Origin: Clostridiales bacterium Firm_16
GTDB taxonomy: Bacteria; Bacillota; Clostridia; Saccharofermentanales; Saccharofermentanaceae
Direction of reading: 5' to 3'
Assembly (NCBI GenBank): GCA_001604185.1
Contig: LVAV01000006.1
Coordinates: 1 to 64,000, forward strand
Length of the DNA: 64,000 nt
The position numbers and the translations under genes were made by a program. Shown here one piece after another: positions 52,652-62,147 of this stretch (position 1 is the stretch's first letter; every line of letters begins with the position of its first letter). The notes beneath the pieces are model-generated. The model was not told where the DNA came from, ran no database searches, and saw nothing but the letters and a program-made list of their open reading frames with translations.

Positions 52652-52984
52652 GCCTTGTTGTTCTGTGTCATGTTCTACATTTTTGAAAAACCAGGACGGA
52701 ACACAGAACAAACCCTTGTTGTTCTGTGTCATGTTCTACATTTTTGAAAAACCAGGACGGAACACAGAACAAACCCTTGTTGTTCTGTGCTGTGTTCTAC
52801 ATTTTTGAAAAAACAGGACGGAACGCAGAACAAACCCTTGTTGTTCTGTGTCGTGTTCTACATTTTTGAAAAAACAGGACGGAATGCAGAACAAACCCTT
52901 GTTGTTCTGTGTCGTGTTCTACATTTTTGAAAAACCAGGACGGAACGCAGAACAAACCCTTGTTGCTCTGTGTCGTGTTCTACT
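52652..52984. repeat. 61-bp palindromic tandem repeat, array C (5 units plus partial)
   Basis: Units begin CTTGTTGTTCTGTG at 52654, 52715, 52776, 52837 and 52898, with a degenerate sixth at 52959; period exactly 61 bp. On the + strand each has TGTTCTACATTTTTGAAAAA, and its ends TTGTTCTGTG / CACAGAACAA are perfectly complementary. Aligned without gaps it matches the minus-strand unit of arrays A and B. It fills most of the 501-bp gap 52594-53094; the remainder is the terminator at 53015-53058. Confidence 0.9.
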
Positions 52985-53014
52985 CATAATGGAAAACCTA
53001 CTTTCATAGCCAAA

Positions 53015-53058
53015 CAAAAAAGGCTGCCTCCGTTTCCGGAAGCAGCCTGATTTTGTTC
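53015..53058 (-). terminator. Terminator of the sugar ABC transporter operon
   Basis: AGGCTGCTTCCG pairs with CGGAGGCAGCCT on the minus strand, followed by TTTTTT. About 40 bp after the last permease stop at 53095. Confidence 0.85.
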
Positions 53059-53094
53059 TTTTGTATTTCGATTTCTCGAAATAACTTCGGGCTC

Positions 53095-53982
53095 TTAACC
53101 CTTAACGCTACCGAGAGCGATACCGCTTACAATGTACTTAGACAGAAGCAGGTAGATAACGATCAACGGCAGAGCTGTTGTAGAAAGACCGACATAGATA
53201 CAACCATATTCACGTCTGTAAATATCACCGTTCAGAAGAGCTACCATGATAGGCATGGTGTAGTTCTTGGTCTTGTTGAACAGGATCAACGGCAGGAAGT
53301 AGTTGTTCCATGAACCTACGAATGCGAAGATAGCCTGTGTAGCCATAGCCGGCTTCATGATCGGCACAACGATCGTATTAAAGGTTCTGAACTCACTCGC
53401 ACCGTCGATACGTGCGGACTCTACGATTTCCATCGAGAGAGCACCTTCCAGATACTGCTTCATGAAGAATACTGTCATCGGAGCAGCGATAGCCGGAAGA
53501 ATGAGCATCAACTTATTATCGGTCAGGTGCAGCTTATAACATGTGCTGTAGAAACCGATCATAGTTACTGTACCAGGAAGCATCATGATACCCATGATCA
53601 AACCGAAGAAAGCCTTCTTCAACTTCCACTCGTAAGCGTAAATAGCATAAGCTGTCAAGCTTGAGAAGTATACATTAAGAATGGTAACACTTGCGGAAAT
53701 GATGAAAGAGTTCTTCATACCTGTAAGTGCATCGAAGGTCTTCATCTTCTTCAGGGCCTTGATGTTTGCCATCAAGTACTTCTCCGGGATCAAGCTAACT
53801 GCGTTGGCCTGAATCGAAGCAGTAGATCTTGTAGCATTGACCAACATACAGATGAATGGCCACAGGCTCAAGATTGCGAAGATCGAACATACAGTATAGA
53901 TAACTGTCTTAAAGATGATCGAGTCTCTCTTACGGGAGCGCATAACTACTGGTTTCTTGATTGTTTCTTCATTAGTCGCCAT
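53095..53982 (-). CDS. Sugar ABC transporter permease, CUT1 MalG-type (295 aa)
   Basis: Six membrane helices and the EAA loop characteristic of importer permeases (SARIDGASEFRTFNTIVVPIMKP region). The N-terminus has a short basic tail. Forms the inner-membrane channel with the 53986 product and a binding protein; energised by an ATPase not in this locus, as is usual for CUT1 systems that share one MsmX-type ATPase. Four-base spacing to the preceding gene. Confidence 0.93.
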   Translation of the reverse strand: MATNEETIKKPVVMRSRKRDSIIFKTVIYTVCSIFAILSLWPFICMLVNATRSTASIQANAVSLIPEKYLMANIKALKKMKTFDALTGMKNSFIISASVTILNVYFSSLTAYAIYAYEWKLKKAFFGLIMGIMMLPGTVTMIGFYSTCYKLHLTDNKLMLILPAIAAPMTVFFMKQYLEGALSMEIVESARIDGASEFRTFNTIVVPIMKPAMATQAIFAFVGSWNNYFLPLILFNKTKNYTMPIMVALLNGDIYRREYGCIYVGLSTTALPLIVIYLLLSKYIVSGIALGSVKG

Positions 53983-53985
53983 GTA

Positions 53986-54972
53986 TTACGCTCCTTTCTG
54001 TGCAAGCTTTGCACGTTTTAATTCTTGCTTTCTCAGTTTCTTCAACTTAGCAGCGTCCTTATCTCTCAGGAACCAGAACAACATGCAAGAGAAGAAGATA
54101 ACGATGAAGAACAAGAGAATACTTGCTGCAGCAGCACGATTATACTTATAAGGCTTCTTGAAAGCCGTGTTGTAAATATAGATCGCGACTGTTGTGGTTG
54201 CACGGTCCGGTCCACCTGTGTTAAACAGGATCGGAATATCGAACATACTCAGACCACCGATCAAACTCGTAACGAGTGTAAACAACATGATCGGACGAAC
54301 ACTTGGAATAGTGATCTTCCAGAATTTCTTCCATCTGTTTGCACCGTCGATTTCTGCAGCTTCGAAGATTTCCGGATTGATACCGATTACTGCCGCGATC
54401 AAGGTGATCATAGTAGAACCGTACCATTGCCAGCATTGGATAAACTCTACGATTGCTCTCGTTGCTGTCTTACTCAGAACGAAGTTGTATGCTTTCTTGA
54501 GAATACCAATCTTAACAAGGAAATCATTGATAGGTCCAATAGGATATGCGAACAATGTATTGAACAGGATAGCTACTGTAGCTGCTGTGATAATGTTCGG
54601 CATATAGAATACTACTTTATAGAATCCCTGGCCTCTAACTTTTACACGGTTATCTGTGAACCATGCAGAGAGAAGTAATGCCAACCCTAACTGTGGAATA
54701 AAGTTTATGATCCAGATTCTTGCTGTCGTGATTAACGACTCAAGGAAAAAGCTCATCGCACCGGAACTTCTCTTCTTAAAGAGATACTTGAAGTTTTCAA
54801 GCGGATCCTTGAGGATCTTAAGAGCCGGAGGAATAGCACCCTCGTGATTAGTAAATCCGATGATCAGCGTGTAGCAGACCGGATACAACGTAAATACTAA
54901 GAAAGTAAGAAAAAAGGGAAGAGCAAACAGGTATCCGAATTTTGAATAAGTAACGAGCTTCTTTTTCTTCAA
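53986..54972 (-). CDS. Sugar ABC transporter permease, CUT1 MalF-type (328 aa)
   Basis: Six membrane helices and the EAA loop (AAEIDGANRWKKFWKITIPS). Starts with a TTG at 54970-54972 after GGTGGTG. Substrate not predictable, but multi-domain glycan-degrading neighbours and the YesL-type gene suggest an oligosaccharide from plant cell wall. Confidence 0.93.
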   Translation of the reverse strand: MKKKKLVTYSKFGYLFALPFFLTFLVFTLYPVCYTLIIGFTNHEGAIPPALKILKDPLENFKYLFKKRSSGAMSFFLESLITTARIWIINFIPQLGLALLLSAWFTDNRVKVRGQGFYKVVFYMPNIITAATVAILFNTLFAYPIGPINDFLVKIGILKKAYNFVLSKTATRAIVEFIQCWQWYGSTMITLIAAVIGINPEIFEAAEIDGANRWKKFWKITIPSVRPIMLFTLVTSLIGGLSMFDIPILFNTGGPDRATTTVAIYIYNTAFKKPYKYNRAAAASILLFFIVIFFSCMLFWFLRDKDAAKLKKLRKQELKRAKLAQKGA

Positions 54973-55011
54973 AATATTACACCACCGTTCACTAATTTAA
55001 GATAAAAGAAA

Positions 55012-55042
55012 CGAGGCGGCGAAATCACTTTCGTCCGCCTCG
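55012..55042 (-). terminator. Stem-loop between binding protein and permease genes
   Basis: CGAGGCGG...CCGCCTCG (extended by GAAA/TTTC) is a strong hairpin 40 bp after the binding-protein stop with only a weak T-tract. Hairpins here in binding-protein operons commonly stabilise the upstream mRNA and lower permease expression. Confidence 0.65.
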
Positions 55043-55085
55043 AATCTTTAAGTTTTAATAGTAGTTAGTTAAACTAGCTTACAGA

Positions 55086-56624
55086 TTACACACCAGAAAC
55101 ATCGATATCGAGTGCTTCAGCAGCGTCCTTCAGCTTAGCCTTAACGTCGTCTACGCTAGCGATCTTACCATGAGCGTACTCATTAACGATATTCTGGAAA
55201 GTACCGTTGAGGTCAGCATCATATTCGCACTTGCACTTAGAAGAAGCGTAAGATGTAGCATCTACGAAGATCTGGAACGGGTTCTGACCGCCGAGGAAGT
55301 CCATGGAACCATCAGACATCTTCATAACTGTATCGGAAGCAACTGTATCCTTAGCAGCTGTGATAGACAGAGTCTGGTTAGCCCAACCATACTGGAGACC
55401 ATCCTTTGTGCAATCAAGTGTTACCCACTCGATGAACTTCTGGATGAATTCCTTCTTAGCGTCGTCAGCTACAGCAGCCTTGTTAGCGCAGAGCCAAGAA
55501 CCGCCCCACCAGAAACCTACCGGCGGAACACATACTGCGAAGTCGCCCCAGCCCTTAGCTGTATCCGGCTTATCGTCAGTCTTGCACTGAGCAGCGATAA
55601 CGTAGTTGATCAACCAAGCAGGTCCGAACCAACCAAATACTTTCTTCTCACCAGCGTTGATCATGTCAGCGTTCCAAGCCGGCTGCCAAGCTGTTGTATC
55701 GTTTGTGTAACCATTGTCGATCAGCTTCTTAGCGATCTCGATGTACTCTGATCTAGCCGGGTCGATGTTGAGCTTGCCGTCAACTACCCACGGAGTAGCA
55801 GAAGCCTTCTCACATACGTTCCAAACGTCACCAAGACCAGAAACGATTGCGATATTCTTTTCCTTCAGCTTCTCAGCAGCTTCCCAGAACTTGTCCCACT
55901 TCTGTGTACCAGCACCGATAGCAGCCTCAACTGTAGCCTGATCGTCAGAACCGAATACTTCCTTAGCGATGCTTCTTCTGTAGATGAAAGCACCACCTGT
56001 GCACTGATAGCAGAGAGCCTTCAGTGTACCCTCGTTGTTAGAACCGAGGTCTACTGTGTAGCCAGCGATACCAGCTGCCTTGATCTTGTTGTCAAGATCG
56101 TCGATGAAATCCTTGTAATCAGCAGCATAGGACTCGAAGTCACCACGTGTGTAAGGCAGAATGTAGTCAGCCTCAGCAACGTAGAGGTCCGGAGCTGTGT
56201 CGCCACCAGCCTTGAGAGCAGCATTCAGCTTTGTCTCATAGCCCTGGTTGTCGTTGTTGCAGTACATAGCGTCAACCTTGTACTTAGCATCAAGATCCGG
56301 GTACTTAGCCAGGAACTCACCGATCATGTTCGGGACTTCGTTGGACATAGCGTAAACCTTGATTACCTGAGAACCTTTACCGAAAGAAAGAGCATGCTCT
56401 TCGTCAGTGGAAACGGTTGTCTCATCCTCGGAAGATTCCTCAGATGCGCTTGTGTCATCTGCAGAAGACTCAGCTGTTGTTGTGTCGTCAGCAGAAGAAG
56501 CTGCAGTTGTTGTTGTCTCAGCCTTCTTAGTGGTGGTTGTTGTGGTGGAATCCGAAGAATCACAGCCTGCAAACAGTCCAGCGCACAGTGAGAAGCAAAG
56601 AACACTTGCAATAATTTTTTTCAT
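55086..56624 (-). CDS. Sugar ABC transporter substrate-binding lipoprotein (512 aa)
   Basis: Start at 56622-56624 (MKKIIASV) with AGGAGGACGAT before it; upstream in-frame codons have no site. Lipobox LFAGC (Cys21), then a Ser/Thr/Glu-rich linker of about 60 residues, then a family-1 solute-binding fold (VIKVYAMSNEVPNMIGEF, GGDTAPDLYVAEADYIL, GWFGPAWLINYV). Anchored outside, delivers a sugar to the two permeases. The Thr-rich and SSADDTTTAE-type linker is unusually long. Confidence 0.9.
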   Translation of the reverse strand: MKKIIASVLCFSLCAGLFAGCDSSDSTTTTTTKKAETTTTAASSADDTTTAESSADDTSASEESSEDETTVSTDEEHALSFGKGSQVIKVYAMSNEVPNMIGEFLAKYPDLDAKYKVDAMYCNNDNQGYETKLNAALKAGGDTAPDLYVAEADYILPYTRGDFESYAADYKDFIDDLDNKIKAAGIAGYTVDLGSNNEGTLKALCYQCTGGAFIYRRSIAKEVFGSDDQATVEAAIGAGTQKWDKFWEAAEKLKEKNIAIVSGLGDVWNVCEKASATPWVVDGKLNIDPARSEYIEIAKKLIDNGYTNDTTAWQPAWNADMINAGEKKVFGWFGPAWLINYVIAAQCKTDDKPDTAKGWGDFAVCVPPVGFWWGGSWLCANKAAVADDAKKEFIQKFIEWVTLDCTKDGLQYGWANQTLSITAAKDTVASDTVMKMSDGSMDFLGGQNPFQIFVDATSYASSKCKCEYDADLNGTFQNIVNEYAHGKIASVDDVKAKLKDAAEALDIDVSGV

Positions 56625-56736
56625 ATCGTCCTCCTGATATTTGTAGATTTGTGACGAAATTTTCGCCCGCTTCTTGTAACTACACGTACATAATACCCAT
56701 TGCAACCACTTCCTTCTTTGCGTATCTTGCGAATTG

Positions 56737-56785
56737 AGTAACGTTTCGCGCACATTTATTGCGAATTCATGAGCGAAACGTTTCG
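56737..56785. promoter_or_regulatory. LacI/GalR-type operator pair in the divergent promoter region
   Basis: CGAAACGTTTCG (56774-56785) is a perfect 12-bp palindrome of the type bound by LacI/GalR-family regulators. A second, half-matching site AGTAACGTTTCG (56737-56748) lies with its centre 37 bp away. They sit between the binding-protein start (56624) and the YesL-type gene (56873). No lacI-type gene is in the window, so the regulator must be elsewhere. Confidence 0.6.
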
Positions 56786-56872
56786 TTCTTTATCTTTCCT
56801 TAAGGTGTTGGTATAATCTTTCTCATGTAATCATCTTCTGTGATGAAATCCACCTTATCTGAGGTTCTATAT

Positions 56873-57757
56873 ATGAACGAGATTTTTAACTCTAATAACC
56901 CGGCCATGCGGTTCCTGACAAATCTGTTCAACATCGCCTGGGTCAACCTGATTTTCCTGTTTACGTGCCTGCCGATCATCACTATCGGCCCTTCTCTGTG
57001 CGCTTTATATAAAGTATGTCTTCTGATCGTAAGTGGTCAGGACCCCATAGTTGCCACGGTCTACTTCACCGAATTCAAGAACAGCTTTAAGAAAGGTACG
57101 ATCATGTGGCTCGGCGTGCTCGTGCTGAGCATTCTTTTCGGCATCGAGCTCTACGGCATCTACTTCCGCCCGGATCTGGTCAGCGAGAACCTCAAATTCC
57201 TCCAGTATCCGGTATGGGTCATGATCTTCCTGGTCGCCCAGGTCTTCCTCTACGGCTTCGCATTGCTGGCCATGTTCGAGAATTCCCTGATCAACACCAT
57301 CAAGAACGCGGTCCTTCTGAGTATCAAGAACTTCATGATCACGATCCTTCTTCTGGTGATCTGGCTCTTCACCCCCCTCATGATGAACACCTTCCAGGGT
57401 TTTATCCTGGGCTTCCTGGTTTTCGAACTCTTCTTCAACATGGCGCTGCGTGTCTACATCTGCTCCATCTTCCTGCACCGGGCTTTCGGCCTGAAGCGTT
57501 TCAAATTCGACCGCCGTGGCGGAGTAACCGAGGTCATCTATGACGAGAACGGCAACCCCGTCGAGCAGGCCATTGATGACTCCGACTACCTCGAATCGCA
57601 TTCCGAGGATCCTGACGATGACACAGAATCCGCAGACGCAGATTCGTCCGAAGCTGACAAGGAAACCGACAACGCAGAGACCACAGCAGAGTCCTCTGAC
57701 GCTGAGACCACAGCCGACTCCCCGGCCGACGAGACCTCAGGAAAAGACGAGGAATAA
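56873..57757 (+). CDS. yesL: YesL-family (DUF624) membrane protein (294 aa)
   Basis: Starts at the ATG 56873 after GAGG. Typical DUF624 start (NEIFNSNNPAMRFLTNLFNIAWVNLIFLF, conserved GPSLCALYKV) with five to six membrane helices in about 200 residues. The last about 70 residues are an acidic Asp/Ser/Glu/Thr-rich tail (DDTESADADSSEADKETD) not usual in the family. YesL proteins accompany CUT1 transporters for plant-derived sugars; the role is not established. Divergent from the binding-protein gene. Confidence 0.88.
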   Translation: MNEIFNSNNPAMRFLTNLFNIAWVNLIFLFTCLPIITIGPSLCALYKVCLLIVSGQDPIVATVYFTEFKNSFKKGTIMWLGVLVLSILFGIELYGIYFRPDLVSENLKFLQYPVWVMIFLVAQVFLYGFALLAMFENSLINTIKNAVLLSIKNFMITILLLVIWLFTPLMMNTFQGFILGFLVFELFFNMALRVYICSIFLHRAFGLKRFKFDRRGGVTEVIYDENGNPVEQAIDDSDYLESHSEDPDDDTESADADSSEADKETDNAETTAESSDAETTADSPADETSGKDEE

Positions 57758-57829
57758 GAAAGCGCCCCCGCCAACGGCGAAGACGCGAACGAAGCGTGAC
57801 CCGGGAGTTCCCCTCACGCAACAGATGTA

Positions 57830-58498
57830 TCAGTGTTTTTGAAAGAAGAAATACTCCGCCAAGAGTTTTTCTTCTTTTGTTTTGTCCGAGAAAGGCGAGA
57901 AAAACATGTAATGCTTCTCATCGGAGCCCGAGTAGGCCGGCTCGAAAGACTCCAGCCCCGTGACGTTGATGGCCACCGGCACGTGCTGCTCCGATTCAAA
58001 ATCCATGTAGTAGATCATGTCGCGCTGCTCCAGCTCGGCGATCTGCTCGTCCGTCAGCACGGTATGCAGATCCCGCACGCCGTTCTGCCCGAGCTCTTTG
58101 ATGGAGCGGGCATTGGTCACCACGATGTCCACCACGCCGCTCGTCAGCAGAGAAATCAGCTTCTGCTGGCTGTTGACCAGATCGGTGCTCACATCGATGG
58201 ACTGATCGTTGGTCGGCGCGTGATATGTACTGTCCACGGTGATCTCCTGCCCGATGCTCTGCTCATACTCCGCGAACACCAGCGGCCCGCCGTCATAACG
58301 CGCGTTGACCATGACCACGTTCAGGTACGTCTTCCGCGTCGCCTTCAGGTACGAGTTGACCAGAGAAAAAATGCAGATAATAACGATAACCGGAATGATC
58401 ACCCACCACTTGTAGTAGGTCCAGAAATGCACGATCGCCCCGCGGACGCCCACTTCCTTGATATTCAGTTTCTTCTTCTCCAGACTCGGATCCGGCAT
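57830..58498 (-). CDS. Membrane-anchored extracytoplasmic protein (222 aa)
   Basis: The ATG at 58496-58498 (MPDPSLEKKK) is preferred: GAGG and GGAAG precede it while the earlier TTG has no site. One N-terminal membrane helix (WWVIIPVIVIICIFSLV), then an outer domain with periplasmic-binding-like alternation (SIGQEITVDSTYH, TSGVVDIVVTNARSIKEL). No known family recognised. Converges with yesL, which suggests it belongs to the sugar locus. Confidence 0.7.
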   Translation of the reverse strand: MPDPSLEKKKLNIKEVGVRGAIVHFWTYYKWWVIIPVIVIICIFSLVNSYLKATRKTYLNVVMVNARYDGGPLVFAEYEQSIGQEITVDSTYHAPTNDQSIDVSTDLVNSQQKLISLLTSGVVDIVVTNARSIKELGQNGVRDLHTVLTDEQIAELEQRDMIYYMDFESEQHVPVAINVTGLESFEPAYSGSDEKHYMFFSPFSDKTKEEKLLAEYFFFQKH

Positions 58499-58675
58499 AA
58501 CGCTTCCAACCTCTTTCAATTGTTTTCATAAGCAAAAGATATGATAACAGAAAAAACGGCCCGAGAAAATATCCCGAACCATTCCCCCGCCGCCTCGTGA
58601 AAAACTCTCGCCCCGAAAAGTCAAAATCTAAACCGAGATCACCGAAACCCATTAAGATTCATCCACGAAACCGAT

Positions 58676-58722
58676 TCAAAAAGCCCCCGAAATCTACGAA
58701 ACCGATTTCAGAAGGCTTTTTG
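58676..58722. terminator. Bidirectional terminator hairpin
   Basis: AAAAAGCC...GAAATC pairs with GATTTC...GGCTTTTT, A-run on one side and T-run on the other. It separates the acc operon from the membrane-protein gene. The remaining parts of the 472-bp gap 58499-58970 hold the inverted repeat at its right end and no gene. Confidence 0.75.
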
Positions 58723-58849
58723 CTTATGTATAGTTATATAGAATATTATTCCTATTACGCGCACGCGCGTTTATATATGCGTCCTTCCCAAACAGCCCGA
58801 GAAAGTCCGCGCCCCCACTCCCCAAGGCAGCCCCCGAGAGAGTCCGCCC

Positions 58850-58979
58850 AATTTCTAAAGGGACACGCACCCGCGAGCAAATTGCCTTGCTGAGGTGCGC
58901 TTACGCAGGCACGAAGTGCCGAGGACCAAGCACCGAGGCAAGGCATTTGCCCCGCGGGCGCCGGTGCCCCTTAGAAATT
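58850..58979. repeat. 50-bp inverted repeat at the end of the acc operon
   Basis: The arm AATTTCTAAAGGGACACGC... (58850-58900) is nearly perfectly complementary to the arm ending at 58979 (about 45 of 50 positions), around a centre with a small GGCAC-GAA-GTGCC hairpin. The right arm covers the accDA stop codon (58971-58973). It could end transcription or be the remains of a mobile palindromic element. Confidence 0.8.
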
Positions 58980-60746
58980 CCGGAATCTCTGGTATCTCGT
59001 CTCCGGCAGCATCTCGCGGTCTGACGTCAGATATTTACACAGGAATCTCTTAATCACTCGCTCGAGGTAATCGCAGGTCCTGCCGAAGTTCTCTTTGTTG
59101 AGGTCTTCTTTCGGCTCCGGAATAATACCGTCGATGATCTTCATCTTCAGAAGATACTCGGAGGAGAGCTTCATCTCTTCCGAAGCTTTCGGTGCCAGAG
59201 CCGCGTCTTTCCAGAGGATACTGGCGTATCCTTCCGGAGAAAGGATGGCGTAGATGGCATTCTCCAGCATCCAGACTTCGTCGGCCACAGCCATAGCCAG
59301 GGCACCGCCGGAACCACCTTCACCGATAACCACGGAGAAGACCGGAGTTTTCAGCGTGGACATTTCATAGAGATTATCTGCGATGGCATGCGCCTGTCCC
59401 CGCTCCTCTGCCTCCATACCGCAGAAAGCGCCGGGGGTATCGACGAATAACAATACCGGGCGATGGAACTTCTCCGCCTGCTTCATGAGGCGCAGAGCTT
59501 TTCGATAACCCTCCGGAGAAGGCATACCGAAATTACGGGAAATATTCTCCGAGGTGGACTTGCCCTTGGCCTCGGCAATCACCGTCACATTGACACCGTG
59601 GAAAGTAGCCAGACCGCCGATGATGGCTTTGTCATCACCGAATCTTCTGTCTCCGTGGAGCTCGAAGAAATCCGGGAAGAGACGCTCGATATAGTCCGAA
59701 GCGATAGGGCGCTCCTTCTGACGAGACAGGCACACCTTCTCCCAGGCCGTTCTTCTGGCATTCTTATTCGCATGCGATCTGGGGTTCTCCGGCGGACCGA
59801 AGCGTGGGGCATCGTTGCCCTCGTGACGGTGCAGGAGCTGCTCCAGAGTATCTTTCATATCGCGACGGTCCACGATGGCATCCACAAAACCGTGGTGTAC
59901 CAGGAATTCGGAGCGCTGAAAGCCTTCCGGAAGTTCCTGACCGATGGTCTGGGAGATCACGCGGGGGCCGGCAAAACCGATGAGGGCGTCCGGCTCGGCC
60001 AGGATGATATCACCCAGCATGGCAAAGCTTGCGGACACACCGCCGGTGGTGGGATCTGTCAGGACCGAAATATAAAGGAGGCCGGCGTCGCTGTGACGCT
60101 TCAGGGCCGCGGAAGTCTTGGCCATCTGCATCAGGGACACGATGCCCTCCTGCATACGGGCACCGCCGGAGCAGGTGAAGATCACCACCGGAAGCTTCTG
60201 CTCCGTAGCGCGCTCGACGGCGCGGGTGATCTTCTCTCCGACGATCTTACCCATAGATGCCATCATGAAGGAACTGTCCATAACACAGATGACGGCATCC
60301 TGGGCGCCGATCTTTCCACGTCCGGTAATGACCGCCTCGGTAAGAGAGGTCTTCGCCTTCAGTTTCTCAAGTTTCTCCTCGTAACCGGGAGTATCCAGCG
60401 GATTGGCAAATCCGATATCGCTGTCCCACTCTTCAAAAGTCCCCGCATCGCATATTTCTTTAATACGCTCTTTTGCCGAGACCCGGGTGTGATGGGCGCA
60501 CTCCGGGCACACACCCATATTGCGCAGCAGATCTTCGGTGAAGATAGTCTTGCTGCAGTGCGGGCAGCGCATGATGATGCCCTGGGGTGCCGACGGCTTG
60601 TTCACATGGTCGGCGTCATTTCCGGCCAGAGCCGCTTCTTCCCCCTCATGGAGACGGCGGGCCGCCTCGTCCATGGAGATCTCTTTGGCATTAGAAGCCG
60701 GCGGGGCTTCGTAATTGGTCTTCTTAAAAAGATAGCGTAATTCCAT
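58971..60746 (-). CDS. accDA: Acetyl-CoA carboxylase carboxyltransferase, fused beta-alpha (AccD-AccA), 591 aa
   Basis: Residues about 55-310 are AccD: Zn ribbon CPHC...CPEC (Cys61, 64, 80, 83), [29 protein letters not shown]. Residues about 320-591 are Acc[65 protein letters not shown]. The linker between them (about 310-335) has no stop or ribosome binding site. The two are normally separate subunits of an alpha2beta2 transferase moving carboxyl from biotin to acetyl-CoA. Four bases separate it from accC. Confidence 0.94.
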   Translation of the reverse strand: MELRYLFKKTNYEAPPASNAKEISMDEAARRLHEGEEAALAGNDADHVNKPSAPQGIIMRCPHCSKTIFTEDLLRNMGVCPECAHHTRVSAKERIKEICDAGTFEEWDSDIGFANPLDTPGYEEKLEKLKAKTSLTEAVITGRGKIGAQDAVICVMDSSFMMASMGKIVGEKITRAVERATEQKLPVVIFTCSGGARMQEGIVSLMQMAKTSAALKRHSDAGLLYISVLTDPTTGGVSASFAMLGDIILAEPDALIGFAGPRVISQTIGQELPEGFQRSEFLVHHGFVDAIVDRRDMKDTLEQLLHRHEGNDAPRFGPPENPRSHANKNARRTAWEKVCLSRQKERPIASDYIERLFPDFFELHGDRRFGDDKAIIGGLATFHGVNVTVIAEAKGKSTSENISRNFGMPSPEGYRKALRLMKQAEKFHRPVLLFVDTPGAFCGMEAEERGQAHAIADNLYEMSTLKTPVFSVVIGEGGSGGALAMAVADEVWMLENAIYAILSPEGYASILWKDAALAPKASEEMKLSSEYLLKMKIIDGIIPEPKEDLNKENFGRTCDYLERVIKRFLCKYLTSDREMLPETRYQRFRNF

Positions 60747-60749
60747 ACA

Positions 60750-62147
60750 TTACCTCTTTTTCGTTTTTCTCTTCTTGGTGGTGCCGCCCTTCTTCTCCGG
60801 CTTCTCGTTGTTTCTGACACGCTCGATGAAATCGATGTCGGTCTTGCCGGCGATGAAGTCCGGATGGTTGATCAGCTCATACAGATAGTCCACATTGGTC
60901 TTGATGCCCGTGATGATGACTTCACCCAGCGCGGTCTGCATCTTGCGGATGGCTTCCGCACGGGAAGGTGCGTAAACACTGAGCTTGGCCAGCATGGAGT
61001 CGTAGTAAGGCGGGATCTCGAGTCCGGCAAAAATCGCGGAATCGATTCGTACACCCGGGCCGCCGGGGAGGTACACGCCCTGGATCTTACCCGGACAGGG
61101 GCGGAACTTTTTCTCCGGATCCTCGGCATTGATACGGCACTCGATGGAGTGGCCGGTGAGCTGGACGTCTTCCTGGGCGAACCACAGTTTCTCGCCGGAA
61201 GCGATGCGGATCTGGGCCTTGATCAGGTCAATGCCCGTGACCCATTCCGTGATCGGATGCTCTACCTGGATACGGGTGTTCATCTCCATGAAGTAGTAAT
61301 TGCCGTTGGGCTCCAGCAGGAACTCGACGGTGCCGGCATTCTCGTAATGCACGGCTTTGGCCGCAGCCACGGCGCTGTTGCAGATCTTCTCGCGGAGCTC
61401 GGGACTCAGTGAATCGCAGAGGGTCTCTTCGATAATCTTCTGGTGGTTTCTCTGGATGGAGCAGTCACGCTCGCCCAGGTGCACCACGTTGCCGAACTTG
61501 TCGGCCAGGATCTGCACCTCAATGTGTTTGGGGTGCTCGATGTAGTGTTCGATGTACATGGATGCGTCGCCAAAAGCACCTCTGGCCTCGGCCTGTGCGG
61601 TAAAGAAGGCCTGTTCGAAGCCCTCTTCGCTCTTGGCCACACGCATACCCTTACCGCCACCGCCAAGGGAAGCCTTGATGATGACCGGGTATCCGGCGCG
61701 GAGAGCCAGTTCTCTGGCAGTCTTCACATCGGTGACGGCCTGGGCGGAACCCGGAATGGTCGGAACACCCGCCTCCTGCATGGTCTTTTTTGCCTGGGCC
61801 TTATTGCCGGCGGCAGCGATCATGCGGGAATCCGGACCGATGAAGTTAATATTGCATTTCTCGCAGATCTGGACGAAACGGCTGTCCTCGGAGAGGAATC
61901 CGAAGCCCGGATGGATGGCGTCGGCGCCGGAAACGATGGTGGCGCTGACGATGCGGCTGATGTCCAGATAACTTTCGTTGGAAGGCGCGGCACCGATGCA
62001 GATGGTCTCGTCGGCCAGCTGCGCATGGAGCGCGTTTTTGTCGGCTTCGGAGCAGACGGCAACCGTCTGGATGCCCATCTCACGGCAGGCGCGGATGATG
62101 CGGACGGCGATCTCGCCGCGGTTGGCGATCAAAACTTTACGGATCAT
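60750..62147 (-). CDS. accC: Biotin carboxylase subunit of acetyl-CoA carboxylase
   Basis: 465 aa. MIRKVLIANRGEIAVRIIRAC, ATP-grasp loop KASLGGGGKGMRV, EMNTRIQVEHPITEWVTGIDL and EQIRI-like sites are those of AccC. Carboxylates biotin on AccB with ATP and bicarbonate. A Lys/Arg-rich C-terminal tail (KKGGTTKKRKTKKR) is unusual. ATG overlaps the fabZ stop by four bases. Confidence 0.96.
   Translation of the reverse strand: MIRKVLIANRGEIAVRIIRACREMGIQTVAVCSEADKNALHAQLADETICIGAAPSNESYLDISRIVSATIVSGADAIHPGFGFLSEDSRFVQICEKCNINFIGPDSRMIAAAGNKAQAKKTMQEAGVPTIPGSAQAVTDVKTARELALRAGYPVIIKASLGGGGKGMRVAKSEEGFEQAFFTAQAEARGAFGDASMYIEHYIEHPKHIEVQILADKFGNVVHLGERDCSIQRNHQKIIEETLCDSLSPELREKICNSAVAAAKAVHYENAGTVEFLLEPNGNYYFMEMNTRIQVEHPITEWVTGIDLIKAQIRIASGEKLWFAQEDVQLTGHSIECRINAEDPEKKFRPCPGKIQGVYLPGGPGVRIDSAIFAGLEIPPYYDSMLAKLSVYAPSRAEAIRKMQTALGEVIITGIKTNVDYLYELINHPDFIAGKTDIDFIERVRNNEKPEKKGGTTKKRKTKKR

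Noticed and set aside
266-52984. The tandem 61-bp repeats as CRISPR arrays
   Set aside because: Units are contiguous with no unique spacers, and no cas genes are present.
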